Below are positions 33,180-44,581 of a stretch of DNA of 64,000 nt, one piece after another; the first letter of the stretch is position 1; the number at the start of each line of letters is the position of its first letter. Below the pieces are notes generated by a model that worked only from the letters and a program-made list of their open reading frames with translations, searched no databases and was not told the DNA's origin. This DNA is from Dyella subtropica (GTDB lineage Bacteria > Pseudomonadota > Gammaproteobacteria > Xanthomonadales > Rhodanobacteraceae). The translations under genes and the position numbers were made by a program. The stretch is from NCBI RefSeq assembly GCF_026283965.1, contig NZ_JAPDPD010000003.1:62001-126000 (forward strand), in the 5' to 3' direction.

Positions 33180-34841
33180 TCATCCATGCCGGATATCGAC
33201 ATCCTTGGTCTCGCGCAGAAACAGCAGACCGATGAAGAAGGTGCCGACGGCGACGATGATCGGGTACCACAGGCCGTAGTAGATATCGCCCTTCCAAGCC
33301 ACGAGCATGAAGCCAATGGTGGGTACGAAGCCGCCGAACCAGCCGTTGCCGATGTGGTACGGCAAGCTCATTGAGGTATAGCGGATACGAGTGGGGAACA
33401 TCTCCACCAGCCACGCGGCGATGGGGCCGTAGACCATGGTCACGTAGAGCACCAGGATCGTCAGCAGCACCAACAACATCGGGTAGTTCGATTGCGCGGG
33501 GTCGGCCTTGTCCGGATAGGCGGCCTGCTTCAACACTGCGCCTGCGGTGGTGCCGAAGGTCTTGCTCTTCGCGGCGAAGGCGGCGCCGTCCAGGTTACCG
33601 CCCTCGAACGAATCGAGCAGGTTATTGCCGATCTTCACCTGGGCCAGCGTACCGGTCGGCGCGGCTTCGTTCTTGTACGGAATGCCCTTCTTGGCCAGGA
33701 AGGTCTTGGCCACATCGCAGGAGCTGGTGAATTTGCCCTTGCCCACAGGATCGAATTGGAAGCTGCATGTGTTCGGGTCGGCGATCACCGTCACCGGTGC
33801 GGTAGCGGCGGCGCTCTCGATGGCCGGGTTACCGAAGTGGGTGATGCCTTTGAAGATCGGAAAATAGGTAAGCGCGGCAATCAAGCAGCCGGCGAGCACA
33901 ATGGGCTTGCGACCGATGCGATCCGATAACCAGCCAAAGAACACGAAGAAAGGTGTGCCGATGAGTAGCGCACCCGCGATCAATAGATTCGCCGTGGTGC
34001 TGTCGATCTTCAGGCTCTGGGTCAGGAAGTACAGCGCATAGAACTGGCCCGTGTACCACACCACCGCCTGACCGGCGGTCGCACCGAGCAGCGCCAGAAT
34101 CACCACCTTCAGGTTCTTCCACTGACCAAAGGCTTCGGTCAGCGGCGCCTTGGAATGCTTGCCCTCGGCCTTCATCTGCTGGAACACCGGCGATTCCTGC
34201 AGCTGCAGGCGGATGTACACCGACACCGCCACCAGCACCGCGGACACCAGGAACGGAATGCGCCACCCCCAGCTTTCGAAGCCCGCATCGCCCAGGCTCA
34301 GGCGCGTACCCATGACCACCAGCAACGACAGGAACAGACCGAAGGTGGCGGTGATCTGGATGAAGCTGGTGTACAGACCGCGCTTGCCCTGAGGCGCGTG
34401 TTCGGCCACATAGGTGGCTGCACCGCCGTACTCGCCACCCAGCGCCAGGCCTTGCAGCAAACGCAATGCGATCAACAACACCGGCGCAACGATGCCCACC
34501 GAGGAGTAGTCGGGCAGCACGCCGACCAGGAAGGTCGACATACCCATGATGACAATGGTGATGAGGAAGGTGTATTTGCGCCCGATCAAATCGCCCAGGC
34601 GGCCGAACACGATGGCGCCGAATGGACGCACCGCGAAACCGGCGGCGAAGGCCAGCAGCGCGAAGATGAATGCGCTGGTCTCGTTGAGGCCCGAGAAGAA
34701 GTGCTTGCCGATCAATACGGCGAGCGACCCGTACAAGTAGAAGTCGTACCACTCGAAAGCGGTGCCGACACTGGAGGCCAGCACGACTCTGCGGTGACTG
34801 ATGCCAAGCGGACCTCGGGCGTCTGTTGCTGTTGTAGCCAT
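33180..34841 (-). CDS. MFS transporter, metabolite:H+ symporter (MHS/ProP-like) family, with large insert
   Basis: A 553-residue MHS-type symporter. It has GTAFEWYDFYLYGSLAVLIGKHFF at the N-terminus, PFGAIVFGRLGDLIGRKYTF in loop 2-3 and the LALGGEYGGAATYVAEHAP block. Between TM7-8 and TM9-10 (about residues 335-452) is a hydrophilic, Ala/Lys-rich insert with two cysteines (CSFQFDP and SSCDVAK) not present in E. coli ProP or KgtP. It probably imports organic acids or compatible solutes. It lies downstream of a DcaP-like channel gene, a possible outer- and inner-membrane uptake pair. GGGGAG precedes the start. Confidence 0.88.
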   Translation of the reverse strand: MATTATDARGPLGISHRRVVLASSVGTAFEWYDFYLYGSLAVLIGKHFFSGLNETSAFIFALLAFAAGFAVRPFGAIVFGRLGDLIGRKYTFLITIVIMGMSTFLVGVLPDYSSVGIVAPVLLIALRLLQGLALGGEYGGAATYVAEHAPQGKRGLYTSFIQITATFGLFLSLLVVMGTRLSLGDAGFESWGWRIPFLVSAVLVAVSVYIRLQLQESPVFQQMKAEGKHSKAPLTEAFGQWKNLKVVILALLGATAGQAVVWYTGQFYALYFLTQSLKIDSTTANLLIAGALLIGTPFFVFFGWLSDRIGRKPIVLAGCLIAALTYFPIFKGITHFGNPAIESAAATAPVTVIADPNTCSFQFDPVGKGKFTSSCDVAKTFLAKKGIPYKNEAAPTGTLAQVKIGNNLLDSFEGGNLDGAAFAAKSKTFGTTAGAVLKQAAYPDKADPAQSNYPMLLVLLTILVLYVTMVYGPIAAWLVEMFPTRIRYTSMSLPYHIGNGWFGGFVPTIGFMLVAWKGDIYYGLWYPIIVAVGTFFIGLLFLRETKDVDIRHG

Positions 34842-34956
34842 GATGCTCCCCTACTGAAAAGTTGAACCGCCTCGTTTCAACCATCACGGCGAAGTCAGAG
34901 CATGCGGTGCACTCGATGATAGGGCGGCGACAGCAAACCTGTCGCCGCCCATAAGC

Positions 34957-36438
34957 TCAGAACTTGTACAGCGCGCTGAGACTGACCTGGTTGCCATTGA
35001 TGCCCTTGCGCGCGCCCGTAGCACCAGTTTGATAATGCAAGTTGTCGTAAATCCACTCGATGCCCAGTTCGTAGGCGCCGGAGGCATATTGCAGGCTTAG
35101 CGCCGCCTGCTCATCCTTCAATAGCGCATTGGAGGCGGGGCTGGTAATGGTCCAACGGATCACGTCGGTCTTGTTCGGCTTGTTGAGCGAATAGAACGCG
35201 TTGACGCTCCACTTCGACATGAAGGTGTAGCCCGCCTGCACGAAACCACCCGCTTCGCTGATGTCGCCGAACTGCGACATGGCACCGAAGATCTGCCCCA
35301 GGCCGTTACCCGCGTAGACCAGGCCCTTGAACGTCCACGGCCCCGGCTTCCACTGGCCGCCCACCTCATAGCCGACGCTCTTGATCTTGTCCCTGATCGG
35401 CGTGGGGAAGGAGTTGTTCACGCCCTTGAGATCAAGCGAGGCATAGTGCGCCACGAAGTACGCCATCCAGTTCTTGTCCGCTACACGCAGGCGTGCTTCG
35501 ACCTGTGGCTGGAAGTGCGCGTTGCCGGCGGTCAGGTAATTGATCGTATTGGTGCCGCCCGCCGGATTCGGGCCGCTCCAGTTGCCCTCGAAGGCGCCCA
35601 CGTCCAATCGCCATTTGAGACCGTCGGAACCATGGTTGAGATCTTGCATCCACACCACGCCCGGATAGCGCCAGCCGATCAAGCCGGACCCAAAGCCCAA
35701 CGGGAAGGCGATATGCGAGAGCGAAGTGGGCACATAGTCCAGCGGGAACATCAAATCCCACTGCTGGCCGATGCGAACGGTGCTGCCCGAGTTCGGATTG
35801 GTCAGCTCCATATACGCCTGGCGCAGGCGCGGAATCGGCTGCTGCTGGGAGTAAGCGCCGGTGCCGTTGAATCCCCCGAAGAAGTCCATTTCGATACGGC
35901 CGCCGCCGCCCCAGTTCTCGTTGAGCTTGGCACCGGTGAAGTCCAGCCAGAAACGCGTGTTGCGGACATCCACACCGCTGAGCGCACCGGAGTTGGCCTT
36001 GGCCGGCACGGCTGGAATTTCGGCATTCTGGCCGTTGCCATAGGTGAAGGTTTTGTCCTGACCGAACGCGCTGGCGCTGATGAAGCCATGCAACGCCACC
36101 GACACGCCCGGCGCAGTGGTAAATGCAGGCTTGGTTTCCGCGGCCGATTTCTTAGCCGCCTCCACCTGGACGGAGGTCGCCTCGGCAGTGGCTTGGGCGG
36201 TCTGAGCCGTCTGAGCAACTTGCGTGGTGGCCGCCTTCTGCTCCTGGATCATGCTCTTGAGCTCGGCCAGCTCCTGCTCCAGCTGGGTCACGCGTGATTC
36301 GAGCTGTTTTTCGCGGGTGCTCTGATTTTTCGTCGTACTGGTTTTTTGCGCGGCATGCGCGCCCATGGGCAACGCCAACGCGGCGGCGATACCCAAGACG
36401 AGCACCGTACGGTGACTACCGAAACGTGTGAGAACCAT
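34957..36438 (-). CDS. DcaP-like outer-membrane channel
   Basis: A 493-residue outer-membrane protein. It has a signal peptide (to about residue 29, ...PMGAHA), a short coiled coil (EKQLESRVTQLEQELAELKSMIQEQ, about 40-68), an Ala/Gln-rich linker, then a beta-barrel (about 105-493) ending in Phe (SALYKF). The blocks ALHGFISASAFGQD, RNTRFWLDFTGAKL and IEMDFFGGF match the DcaP-type trimeric channels for dicarboxylates and other anions. GGGGAGG precedes the ATG at 36438; the upstream frame is inside a repeat. An MHS symporter gene follows on the same strand. Confidence 0.83.
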   Translation of the reverse strand: MVLTRFGSHRTVLVLGIAAALALPMGAHAAQKTSTTKNQSTREKQLESRVTQLEQELAELKSMIQEQKAATTQVAQTAQTAQATAEATSVQVEAAKKSAAETKPAFTTAPGVSVALHGFISASAFGQDKTFTYGNGQNAEIPAVPAKANSGALSGVDVRNTRFWLDFTGAKLNENWGGGGRIEMDFFGGFNGTGAYSQQQPIPRLRQAYMELTNPNSGSTVRIGQQWDLMFPLDYVPTSLSHIAFPLGFGSGLIGWRYPGVVWMQDLNHGSDGLKWRLDVGAFEGNWSGPNPAGGTNTINYLTAGNAHFQPQVEARLRVADKNWMAYFVAHYASLDLKGVNNSFPTPIRDKIKSVGYEVGGQWKPGPWTFKGLVYAGNGLGQIFGAMSQFGDISEAGGFVQAGYTFMSKWSVNAFYSLNKPNKTDVIRWTITSPASNALLKDEQAALSLQYASGAYELGIEWIYDNLHYQTGATGARKGINGNQVSLSALYKF

Positions 36439-36463
36439 GGTCTTGCCTCCCCAGGCGATGGCC

Positions 36464-36731
36464 AAGAGCCTGTTTAAAGGCTCCGTGTAGCGCGCGTTGA
36501 TTCGCTGGGGCGCCAAGTGCTGGGGCGTGGCGCAGTGTCTGGCTGATGGCCAGGTCCAACCGCACACCGCCGCCTGGCGCCCACAACGATTCAACCCTCC
36601 GGGCCGGATCGGTTTGCGCGCATGGCATCGTCATCCCTCGGTTGTGTACGGGGCGTACACGCCCTCGTTTTTCCTGCCATGCGCCCAAGCTGCCCCAGCG
36701 CGAGCCACGCGGAGTCTTTAGACAGGTTCTT
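36464..36731. repeat. MITE-like element, GTGTAC-core family, copy 2
   Basis: Arms of about 33 nt (36464-36496 and 36699-36731) pair with around six mismatches and match the termini of copy 1 (AGAgCCTGtcTA.. pattern). The core palindrome GTGTACG-GGG-CGTACAC is at 36644-36660. It fills most of the 461-bp gap between the divergent porin and acs genes. Confidence 0.72.
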
Positions 36732-36899
36732 AGCCGAGCATGGTGATGCTGCGTTGGGGCGCCTATTCCCCATGGGTCGAACCTCGACCAAAGTCGAAGC
36801 GCGTCCTTCGCGTCCGAATTGCCGGGCTTTCGCTACACTCGGGCGTTACACCGCCTGGCAAAGGGTTTGCCGCGGTATCCAACGTTTGCGGAGCCCACT
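36732..36899 (+). other. acs leader region
   Basis: 168 bp between the repeat element and the acs start. No convincing promoter, CRP-like site or RNA structure was recognised. The acs frame is open through part of it, but family sequence begins only at the ATG at 36900. Confidence 0.4.
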
Positions 36900-38840
<1,941 letters not shown>

Positions 38841-38848
38841 CAGCAGCT

Positions 38849-38916
38849 GTAGGAGCGCACCCTGTGCGCGATGGGCGATGCGATGGAAGGGCATCGCGCA
38901 CAGGGTGCGCTCCTAC
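38849..38916. repeat. REP-type palindrome downstream of acs
   Basis: Perfect 25-bp arms (38849-38873 and 38892-38916) beginning GTAGGAGCGCACCCTGTGCG, with an 18-nt loop. The GTAGGAGCGCAC word is typical of REP elements in Pseudomonas and Xanthomonadales. It is eight bases past the acs stop and may serve as a transcript end or stabiliser. Confidence 0.88.
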
Positions 38917-39040
38917 CTCCAACCGAGCTCATCCATATCCGATGTCCTGATCGCCTTCCCGTCCCGACCTGTTTCAAAGTCCCCGGCGCGCCTAACCGTG
39001 CCTGCTTGTTCGATTCCCGGCCGGCCGGCACCATGCGCGT

Positions 39041-39688
39041 ATGACGACAACGGAAAGCAAAGTTCCAGCGGAAGCAGCGGAGCACCTGCGCGAAGATGAG
39101 ATTCATGTGTGGCGGCTGGAGTACGACCATCACCAAGGTCGTGAGCCCTTTCATGCGTTGTTGGCGGCCTATCTCGGCCATGCGGCCGACGATATACGTC
39201 TAGGGGCCGGCGAGTATGGCCGCCCCATGCTGACCGCACCGCACGATCCGGATTTGCACTTCAACTGGAGCCATAGCAGCGACCAGGCATTGTTTGCGAT
39301 CGCCCGTGGTGTCGAGCCGGGCGTGGATCTGGAGCGCTTGCGCGAACGGCCGCGTGCGCTGGCTATCGCCGAACGTTACTTCAGCGCGGATGAAGCCGCC
39401 GTACTCGCAGCCCTCGACGCTTCCGCGCGTGATGCGGCATTCCTCCAGCTATGGACGGCCAAAGAAGCCGTCTTGAAGGCAACCGGCCGCGGCCTCGCCT
39501 TCGGTCTGCATCGGCTGAGCATCGCCAGCGAAGCGGAACGGCTTGCGCTACGTTTCCTCGATGGTGAACTGCCCACCCAATGGCAGCTGCATCGTCTGAA
39601 CCTCGATGTCGATCACGTGGGCAGCCTGGCCTGGCGTGGCGGCCCGCGTACGATCCGCCTGCGGACACTTGCCCCGTTCCGCCGATAG
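39041..39688 (+). CDS. 4'-phosphopantetheinyl transferase superfamily protein
   Basis: A 215-residue Sfp-type transferase. It moves phosphopantetheine from CoA to a serine of acyl- or peptidyl-carrier proteins. The Mg-binding GVDLE motif is near residue 92, preceded by HFNWSHS. The WTAKEAVLKATGRGL motif follows near residue 142. No polyketide, NRPS or acyl-carrier gene is near, so the partner carrier protein is elsewhere. No strong Shine-Dalgarno is seen. It is followed at 87 bp by pdxJ. Confidence 0.9.
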   Translation: MTTTESKVPAEAAEHLREDEIHVWRLEYDHHQGREPFHALLAAYLGHAADDIRLGAGEYGRPMLTAPHDPDLHFNWSHSSDQALFAIARGVEPGVDLERLRERPRALAIAERYFSADEAAVLAALDASARDAAFLQLWTAKEAVLKATGRGLAFGLHRLSIASEAERLALRFLDGELPTQWQLHRLNLDVDHVGSLAWRGGPRTIRLRTLAPFRR

Positions 39689-39775
39689 GCGCAATGTTTC
39701 CGGCCCTCCTTCTCAGTGGGCCGCGGGTTGTCATCGCTGCCCACCGCGATTCCATCCACATTAGCCGACGTGCCT

Positions 39776-40519
39776 ATGACCCTGCTGAGCGTCAACCTCA
39801 ACAAGATTGCCGTGCTGCGCAATTCGCGTGGCGGTGACGAGCCAAGCATCATCCGAGCTGCGCAGACTTGTATCGAGTCCGGGTGTGGCGGCATCACCGT
39901 ACATCCCCGACCCGATCAGCGTCACGTACGGCCGGACGATGTTCGCGCTCTGGCCGCCATGTTGCGCGGTCGCGTGGAGTACAACATCGAAGGCAATCCG
40001 TTCGCTCCGGCGAGGGGAAGTTATCCGGGGCTGATTGAACTCGCGCGCGAAGTGCGTCCCACCCAGGTCACGCTGGTCCCGGACAGCGACGGTCAGATCA
40101 CGTCCGATCACGGCTTTGATTTGCAGCGCGATATTGAGCGACTGCGGCCGCTGGTCGATACGTTGCGCAGTATCGGCTGTCGCGTGAGTTTGTTTGTCGA
40201 TGCAGGCGCCGAAGGTTTTGAACAGGCCGCCGCTATCGGCGTGCAACGCATTGAGATCTATACCGGTCCCTACGCGCATGCATTCGCCGAGGGTGATGCA
40301 CACGAGAACCTCGCGCTATGCGCCGATACGGCGCGCCGTGCGCAACAGGCTGGCCTTGCGGTCAATGCCGGGCACGATTTAAGCCAGGCCAATCTTGGGA
40401 CGTTCAAGGCAGCTATCCCTGGCCTTGCCGAGGTATCCATCGGTCACGCCTTGATCAGCGAGGCGTTGTACGAAGGGCTCGCCACTACGGTGCGCAACTA
40501 TCTTCAGATTCTGCGCTGA
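39776..40519 (+). CDS. pdxJ: Pyridoxine 5'-phosphate synthase
   Basis: A 247-residue PdxJ. It condenses 3-amino-1-hydroxyacetone-1-phosphate with deoxyxylulose-5-phosphate to form pyridoxine phosphate. Family blocks are [30 protein letters not shown] (catalytic His), [24 protein letters not shown] and [14 protein letters not shown]. It starts at the ATG at 39776, which matches the usual PdxJ N-terminus; upstream in-frame sequence is not PdxJ-like. PdxJ often sits with recO and acpS in other gammaproteobacteria, so its position after a PPTase gene is loosely reminiscent. Confidence 0.95.
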   Translation: MTLLSVNLNKIAVLRNSRGGDEPSIIRAAQTCIESGCGGITVHPRPDQRHVRPDDVRALAAMLRGRVEYNIEGNPFAPARGSYPGLIELAREVRPTQVTLVPDSDGQITSDHGFDLQRDIERLRPLVDTLRSIGCRVSLFVDAGAEGFEQAAAIGVQRIEIYTGPYAHAFAEGDAHENLALCADTARRAQQAGLAVNAGHDLSQANLGTFKAAIPGLAEVSIGHALISEALYEGLATTVRNYLQILR

Positions 40520-40691
40520 GCGGATTTTGCTGATCTGGGTAAGGACTTGCCGGCGACGAGCGAAACAGGGTGGTTCGTCTTCCGAGCACTTAGTCAGCGA
40601 TGGCCGTTTGGAAGGCCAAATCTGATCGTTCCGAAGCAGATTCAGATAGGTGCTCCATGAGCGCATCACGCCGCGATATCGCCAGCATTCC

Positions 40692-40726
40692 GAAAACAAA
40701 AACCCCCGCGCGAGGCGGGGGGTTTT
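40692..40726 (-). terminator. Rho-independent terminator of the tonB-exbBD operon
   Basis: Read on the minus strand: AAAACCCCCCGC-CTCGC-GCGGGGGTTTTTG followed by TTTTC. The stem is strong with a T-rich tail, 43 bp past the last exbD stop. The rest of 40520-40691 shows no gene. Confidence 0.88.
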
Positions 40727-40768
40727 GCGGGTAGCGTTGCATTGATCCGCCAGTGGATTACCTAGGGA

Positions 40769-41176
40769 TCACTGACCTTCCGTAAAGCCGATCTTGGTCA
40801 GACCGTAGCTCTTTGCATCGGCCAGGACTCGGGCCACATGCTCGTAAGCCACGCCGTCATCAGCATTGATCTGCAGCTCGGGCTGGTTGGACTGGCTGGC
40901 GATCACCGCGATCTGCGCCTTGAGGCCCAGCTCGTCGACCGGTGTGTCGTTCCAGTACAGCGCGCCCGACTGGTCGATCTTCAGACGGATCGGATCCAGC
41001 GGGTTTTCCGGCTGAACCACGTTCGGGTTCGGCTGCGGAAGGTCGATCTTCACTTTGTGCGTCAGGATAGGAGCCGTGATCATGAAAATGATCAGCAACA
41101 CCAGCATCACGTCGACCAGCGGCGTGACGTTGATATCCGCCATCGGCCCCTTGCCGCTTCCAGAACTGAATGCCAT
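40769..41176 (-). CDS. exbD: ExbD/TolR family biopolymer transport protein (second copy)
   Basis: A 135-residue protein with an N-terminal cytoplasmic tail, one TM helix (PLVDVMLVLLIIFMITAPIL) carrying the essential membrane Asp (PLVDV) and a periplasmic domain. With ExbB it forms the proton channel that energises TonB. Its tail is 6 bp from the preceding exbD gene. Two consecutive ExbD genes after ExbB are typical of Xanthomonadales, where the second is specialised and not always needed for iron uptake. Confidence 0.93.
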   Translation of the reverse strand: MAFSSGSGKGPMADINVTPLVDVMLVLLIIFMITAPILTHKVKIDLPQPNPNVVQPENPLDPIRLKIDQSGALYWNDTPVDELGLKAQIAVIASQSNQPELQINADDGVAYEHVARVLADAKSYGLTKIGFTEGQ

Positions 41177-41182
41177 GACTGC

Positions 41183-41596
41183 TTACTCCTTGCCGGTCGT
41201 AATGAAACCGACATGGACCATGCCTTGATCCTTGGCGCTGCCAAGGATCTTGCGCACGATCTTGTACTCCGTCGCCTTGTCCGCACGGATCTGAAGTTCC
41301 GGCTGCGGTGATTTGGCCGCCGCAACCGCAAACTGTGCCTTCAGCTCGGCCTCGGTGACTTCGAGGTCATTGAGGTACATGCTGCCATCCGCCTTGACGG
41401 CCAGATCCATGGGCTCGACCTGCTCCGTATCCACAACCTTCGGATTCGCGGTCGGCAATTCAACGGTGATCCGGTGGGACATCAGTGGCGCGGTGATCAT
41501 GAAAATGATCAACAGCACCAGCATCACGTCGACGAGCGGCGTGACGTTGATTTCCGACATCGGACCGCCGGAACTGTCTCCAGTGCTCATCGCCAT
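41183..41596 (-). CDS. exbD: ExbD/TolR family biopolymer transport protein (first copy)
   Basis: A 137-residue ExbD. It starts with GGPMSEINVTPLVDVMLVLLIIFMITAPLMSH, so the critical Asp in the membrane helix is conserved. The periplasmic domain carries the DGSMYLND and QIRADKATEY blocks. The gene begins 12 bp after exbB and ends 6 bp before the second exbD. The membrane helices of the two ExbDs are nearly identical while their periplasmic parts differ, as expected for an old duplication. Confidence 0.94.
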   Translation of the reverse strand: MAMSTGDSSGGPMSEINVTPLVDVMLVLLIIFMITAPLMSHRITVELPTANPKVVDTEQVEPMDLAVKADGSMYLNDLEVTEAELKAQFAVAAAKSPQPELQIRADKATEYKIVRKILGSAKDQGMVHVGFITTGKE

Positions 41597-41607
41597 GGGT
41601 CAATCCC

Positions 41608-42360
41608 TCACTTGCCTTCGACGCGAGCGCCGGTGGCGAAGAAGTCGTGCAGGTCGTGCGCGAACTCGTCGAACTTAGCGTAGGTCAGGCGATTCGAACG
41701 GTTGAAGAAGTTGTAGGCAAGCACGGCCGGGATCGCGGTGAACAGACCGAACGCGGTCATGATCAACGCCTCACCCACCGGACCAGCCACCGCTTCCATC
41801 GAAGCATTGCCCGTTGCCGAGATCTTGATCAGGGCGTGGTAGATGCCCCACACGGTACCGAGCAGACCGATGAACGGTGCCGAGGAACCGACTGTGGCGA
41901 GCAGGGTCAGGCCGCCTTCGAGACGCAGACTCTCGCGAGCCACGGCCTGGCGCAGGGCGCGGTCGATGAACTCGGAGCGGCTCAGCGACTCGGCCAGACG
42001 ACCGGCGCCGGTGGAAGCCTGCTGGTGATGGGCGACCGCCGAAGCAGCGTCCAGTGCAATCTTCGAGAAGGGTTCGCCCTTCGGCTGGGCTTCCAGCTCA
42101 CGGATGGCGTCCTGGGTGGAGCCATTGGTCCAGAAGCCGTTGATCACCTTATCGGCGCGGCCGCTGACCGAAGCGTTTCGGATCGCATTTGCAATGATGA
42201 AGTACCAAGAGGCGAAGGACATCACCACTAGCACCACGAACACGATCCAGCCAAGGAAATCGAAGTTGTGGATGAGATGGTCGAAGCCCATCGACTTCAT
42301 GGCTTCGGCGTTGGAGGTGCCGCCCGCGCCCGGGGTCGGAGAAGGAGTCTGTTGGAACAT
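41608..42360 (-). CDS. exbB: MotA/TolQ/ExbB proton-channel family protein
   Basis: A 250-residue ExbB. It has three membrane segments (about residues 32-52, 150-172 and 195-215), the conserved TVWGIYHALIKISATGNASMEAVAGPVGEALIMTAFGLFTAIPAVLAYNFF block and an N-terminal Gly/Pro-rich tail. It forms the pentameric channel with ExbD around TonB. It is placed between tonB (47 bp upstream) and exbD (11 bp downstream), all on the minus strand and ending at one terminator. Confidence 0.95.
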   Translation of the reverse strand: MFQQTPSPTPGAGGTSNAEAMKSMGFDHLIHNFDFLGWIVFVVLVVMSFASWYFIIANAIRNASVSGRADKVINGFWTNGSTQDAIRELEAQPKGEPFSKIALDAASAVAHHQQASTGAGRLAESLSRSEFIDRALRQAVARESLRLEGGLTLLATVGSSAPFIGLLGTVWGIYHALIKISATGNASMEAVAGPVGEALIMTAFGLFTAIPAVLAYNFFNRSNRLTYAKFDEFAHDLHDFFATGARVEGK

Positions 42361-42407
42361 AACGCTACCCTTGGAAAGTCAAGCGTGAACTGGGTCTGTA
42401 ACCGAAA

Positions 42408-43070
42408 TTACAGCTGATTGAGATTGAAGTTGACTGGAACGCGCACGTAACCCTCGGTTTTCTGCCCGTTCCTGATGTTCGGATTGAAGCGCCACTTGCG
42501 CGCCGTTTCAATCGCGGCCTGATCCAGCTCTCGGTAACCGCTGGACGTTTCCACCTTAATGTCCTTGGGCGCACCATCCACGCCGACCAAGATCATCAGG
42601 GTAACCGTGCCCTCGTGACGCTGGCGAATAGCCTGCGGCGGATACTTGGGCTGAATACGGCTGTTATAGCTGATGTCCTGACTGGCGGTGATATCCGCAG
42701 GCGGTGCCGGAGGTGCAGGCGGCGCAGGCGGTGGTGCCGGAATTGCGTTTGTCGACGCTTCCTCAACAGCCGGCGGCGGAGCCGGCGGTGGCTGGGACGG
42801 CGGCGGCTTGACCTGCTGAATGATCTTCGGCGGCGGCTGCTTTGGCGGTTCCGGCGGCGGAGGCGGCGGAGGCGGCGGAGGCGGTGGCGGCTCGATGAAA
42901 TTCACCTGCACGATGCGTTCCTTCTGCTTCTGCTCCTGCTTTGGCGGAGCCATCGGCGCCACCAATATCAAGAACGCGAACGCATGCAGCGCGATGGCAA
43001 CAGCCAGCGCCCAGGTACGCCTCCAATTGAACGGCCCTTGTTGGCCGGTTGCTTCGTTACTTGAGGCCAT
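42408..43070 (-). CDS. tonB: Energy transducer TonB
   Basis: A 220-residue TonB. It has one N-terminal TM helix (about residues 18-38, with the functionally important His at the start of the helix), a very Pro-rich periplasmic spacer (about 60-125, including a run of thirteen prolines) and a C-terminal TonB domain (YPPQAIRQRHEGTVTLMILVGVDG...AIETARKWRFNP). It transmits proton-motive force to TonB-dependent receptors. It is the first gene of tonB-exbB-exbD-exbD. The 212-bp upstream region has no recognisable Fur box. Confidence 0.95.
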   Translation of the reverse strand: MASSNEATGQQGPFNWRRTWALAVAIALHAFAFLILVAPMAPPKQEQKQKERIVQVNFIEPPPPPPPPPPPPPEPPKQPPPKIIQQVKPPPSQPPPAPPPAVEEASTNAIPAPPPAPPAPPAPPADITASQDISYNSRIQPKYPPQAIRQRHEGTVTLMILVGVDGAPKDIKVETSSGYRELDQAAIETARKWRFNPNIRNGQKTEGYVRVPVNFNLNQL

Positions 43071-43282
43071 CTGTCACTATCTGGAGCTAGTCAATCGGTA
43101 AGACGTGGTCACGACACTTAGCGGCGAATCCATCCGCGGAGGGATGACATTTGCCACTGGACACGAGCACGGAAAGGTTTCAACGGTACAACAGCACATG
43201 GCGTTTGTATAGCACCTGAGGGGCAGATAAATGGACGTCTATCTGCACCTTTCAAAGTTCTTGCAAAACACCTGAGCTGGAC

Positions 43283-44581
43283 TTACTTGCCGCCTCCTGC
43301 CTGCGCCTGCTTAAGCCACGCCTTTGCCTTGGCGGCCGTATCAGGATCCTGTGCAGCCTTCTGCATGGCTGCGATCGCGCCCGGCTTGTCCTTGAGCCCG
43401 CGGCAAGCTTCGGCCAGCAGCATGTAGGCGGTGCCTTTACGCTGCACGCCCTTATCAATGCCCTGCTGGATCAGCGTCTTCGCTTCGCCGAACTTGCTCT
43501 CGCTCAGCAGCAGCTGGCCAGCGCGGATGGCTGCTTCGCCATCCTTAGCCAGCGGCATGGCCTTCTGATAAGCCTGGATGGCCTTACTCGGGCTGTCCGC
43601 GACATAGGAGGCATCGCCGAGCAGCTTGTAATTGTCGTAGCTGGACGTCACCACGCCCTTGCTCATGCCATCTTCCAGCGCCGCCACAGCCTTGTTGGCG
43701 TTCGGCTTGGGATCGGAGCTCTCCTGACCGGTGATCAGGTACAGCTTGGCAAGATTGACGTAGTCCTTCTCCGCCTTGAACGCGCCGGCCGCTTTGGCCT
43801 TCTCCATCAGCTGGATCGCTTCCGGATACTTCTGCGACTGCATCAACACCGCCACGGCGTTGTTGAGCGCGGTGGAATCGTTCGGATTGGCAGCGAGCTG
43901 CTTCTGCGCGAGGTTCGCGGCCTCCTCGCCCTGGCCGGATTCGGCATAGCTGGCCATCAGGATCTGGTTCCAGCTGTCGTTCGGCTTGTCGGTCATCGAC
44001 TGGGCCTTCTTGATCGCGGCAATCGCCTGCGGGTACTTCTCAAGACGGTAATAGGCATTGCCTTCGAGCGCATACGAGTCGGCGGTTTCCTTCTTGCCTT
44101 CGGTGCGCCACTTGGTAAGGGTGTCGATGGCAGGCTGGTACTGCTCGTTGGCCAGGTAGAACTGGGCCAGCATGTACTCGAGCTGGAAATAGGTGTCGTT
44201 CGGCATGGTGCCGTTGTCGAGTGCGCGCTTGAGCAGGTCGATGGCGCCCTTCACGTCGCCGTCGTTGTAGTGCAGGTTGGCCAGGCCTTGCAGAGCCAAA
44301 GCCTGGGCATACTTGCTCTTGCTGCTGTCGATGATCGGCTGAAGGACCTGGACTGCTTTGTCCTTCTCCTGCGCATTCACCGCGTCCAGACCTTCGTTCA
44401 AGGCCTTCTGATCTTTCTCGCTGGTGAGATCCAGCTTCGGCTCGGTGCGTGTCGCGTTCGGGTACAGCGCTTCCTTCTTCTCCTTGGAAGCATTGCTGTC
44501 TTTCGCGATCACCGGGCTACTCGCCAAAGTCAGCGCAAGCGCCGCACCGGCGAGCATCTTGATCAGGGGAACGTGCTTCAT
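43283..44581 (-). CDS. Exported tetratricopeptide-repeat protein
   Basis: A 432-residue protein. It has a signal peptide (MKHVPLIKMLAGAALALTL..., cleavage near SPVIA-KD) and then about ten TPR-like helical pairs across the body, for example ALALQGLANLHYNDGDVKGAIDLLKRALDNG and AYYRLEKYPQAIAAIKKA. It probably scaffolds protein contacts in the periplasm. The ATG at 44581 follows GAGGA at good distance. It lies upstream of tonB on the same strand with a 212-bp gap, so it may share the TonB-related envelope theme, although co-transcription is not shown. Confidence 0.87.
   Translation of the reverse strand: MKHVPLIKMLAGAALALTLASSPVIAKDSNASKEKKEALYPNATRTEPKLDLTSEKDQKALNEGLDAVNAQEKDKAVQVLQPIIDSSKSKYAQALALQGLANLHYNDGDVKGAIDLLKRALDNGTMPNDTYFQLEYMLAQFYLANEQYQPAIDTLTKWRTEGKKETADSYALEGNAYYRLEKYPQAIAAIKKAQSMTDKPNDSWNQILMASYAESGQGEEAANLAQKQLAANPNDSTALNNAVAVLMQSQKYPEAIQLMEKAKAAGAFKAEKDYVNLAKLYLITGQESSDPKPNANKAVAALEDGMSKGVVTSSYDNYKLLGDASYVADSPSKAIQAYQKAMPLAKDGEAAIRAGQLLLSESKFGEAKTLIQQGIDKGVQRKGTAYMLLAEACRGLKDKPGAIAAMQKAAQDPDTAAKAKAWLKQAQAGGGK

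Noticed and set aside
42838-42900. Low-complexity GGCGGAGGC repeat as a CRISPR or satellite array
   Set aside because: It encodes the polyproline spacer of TonB on the minus strand and has no repeat-spacer structure.
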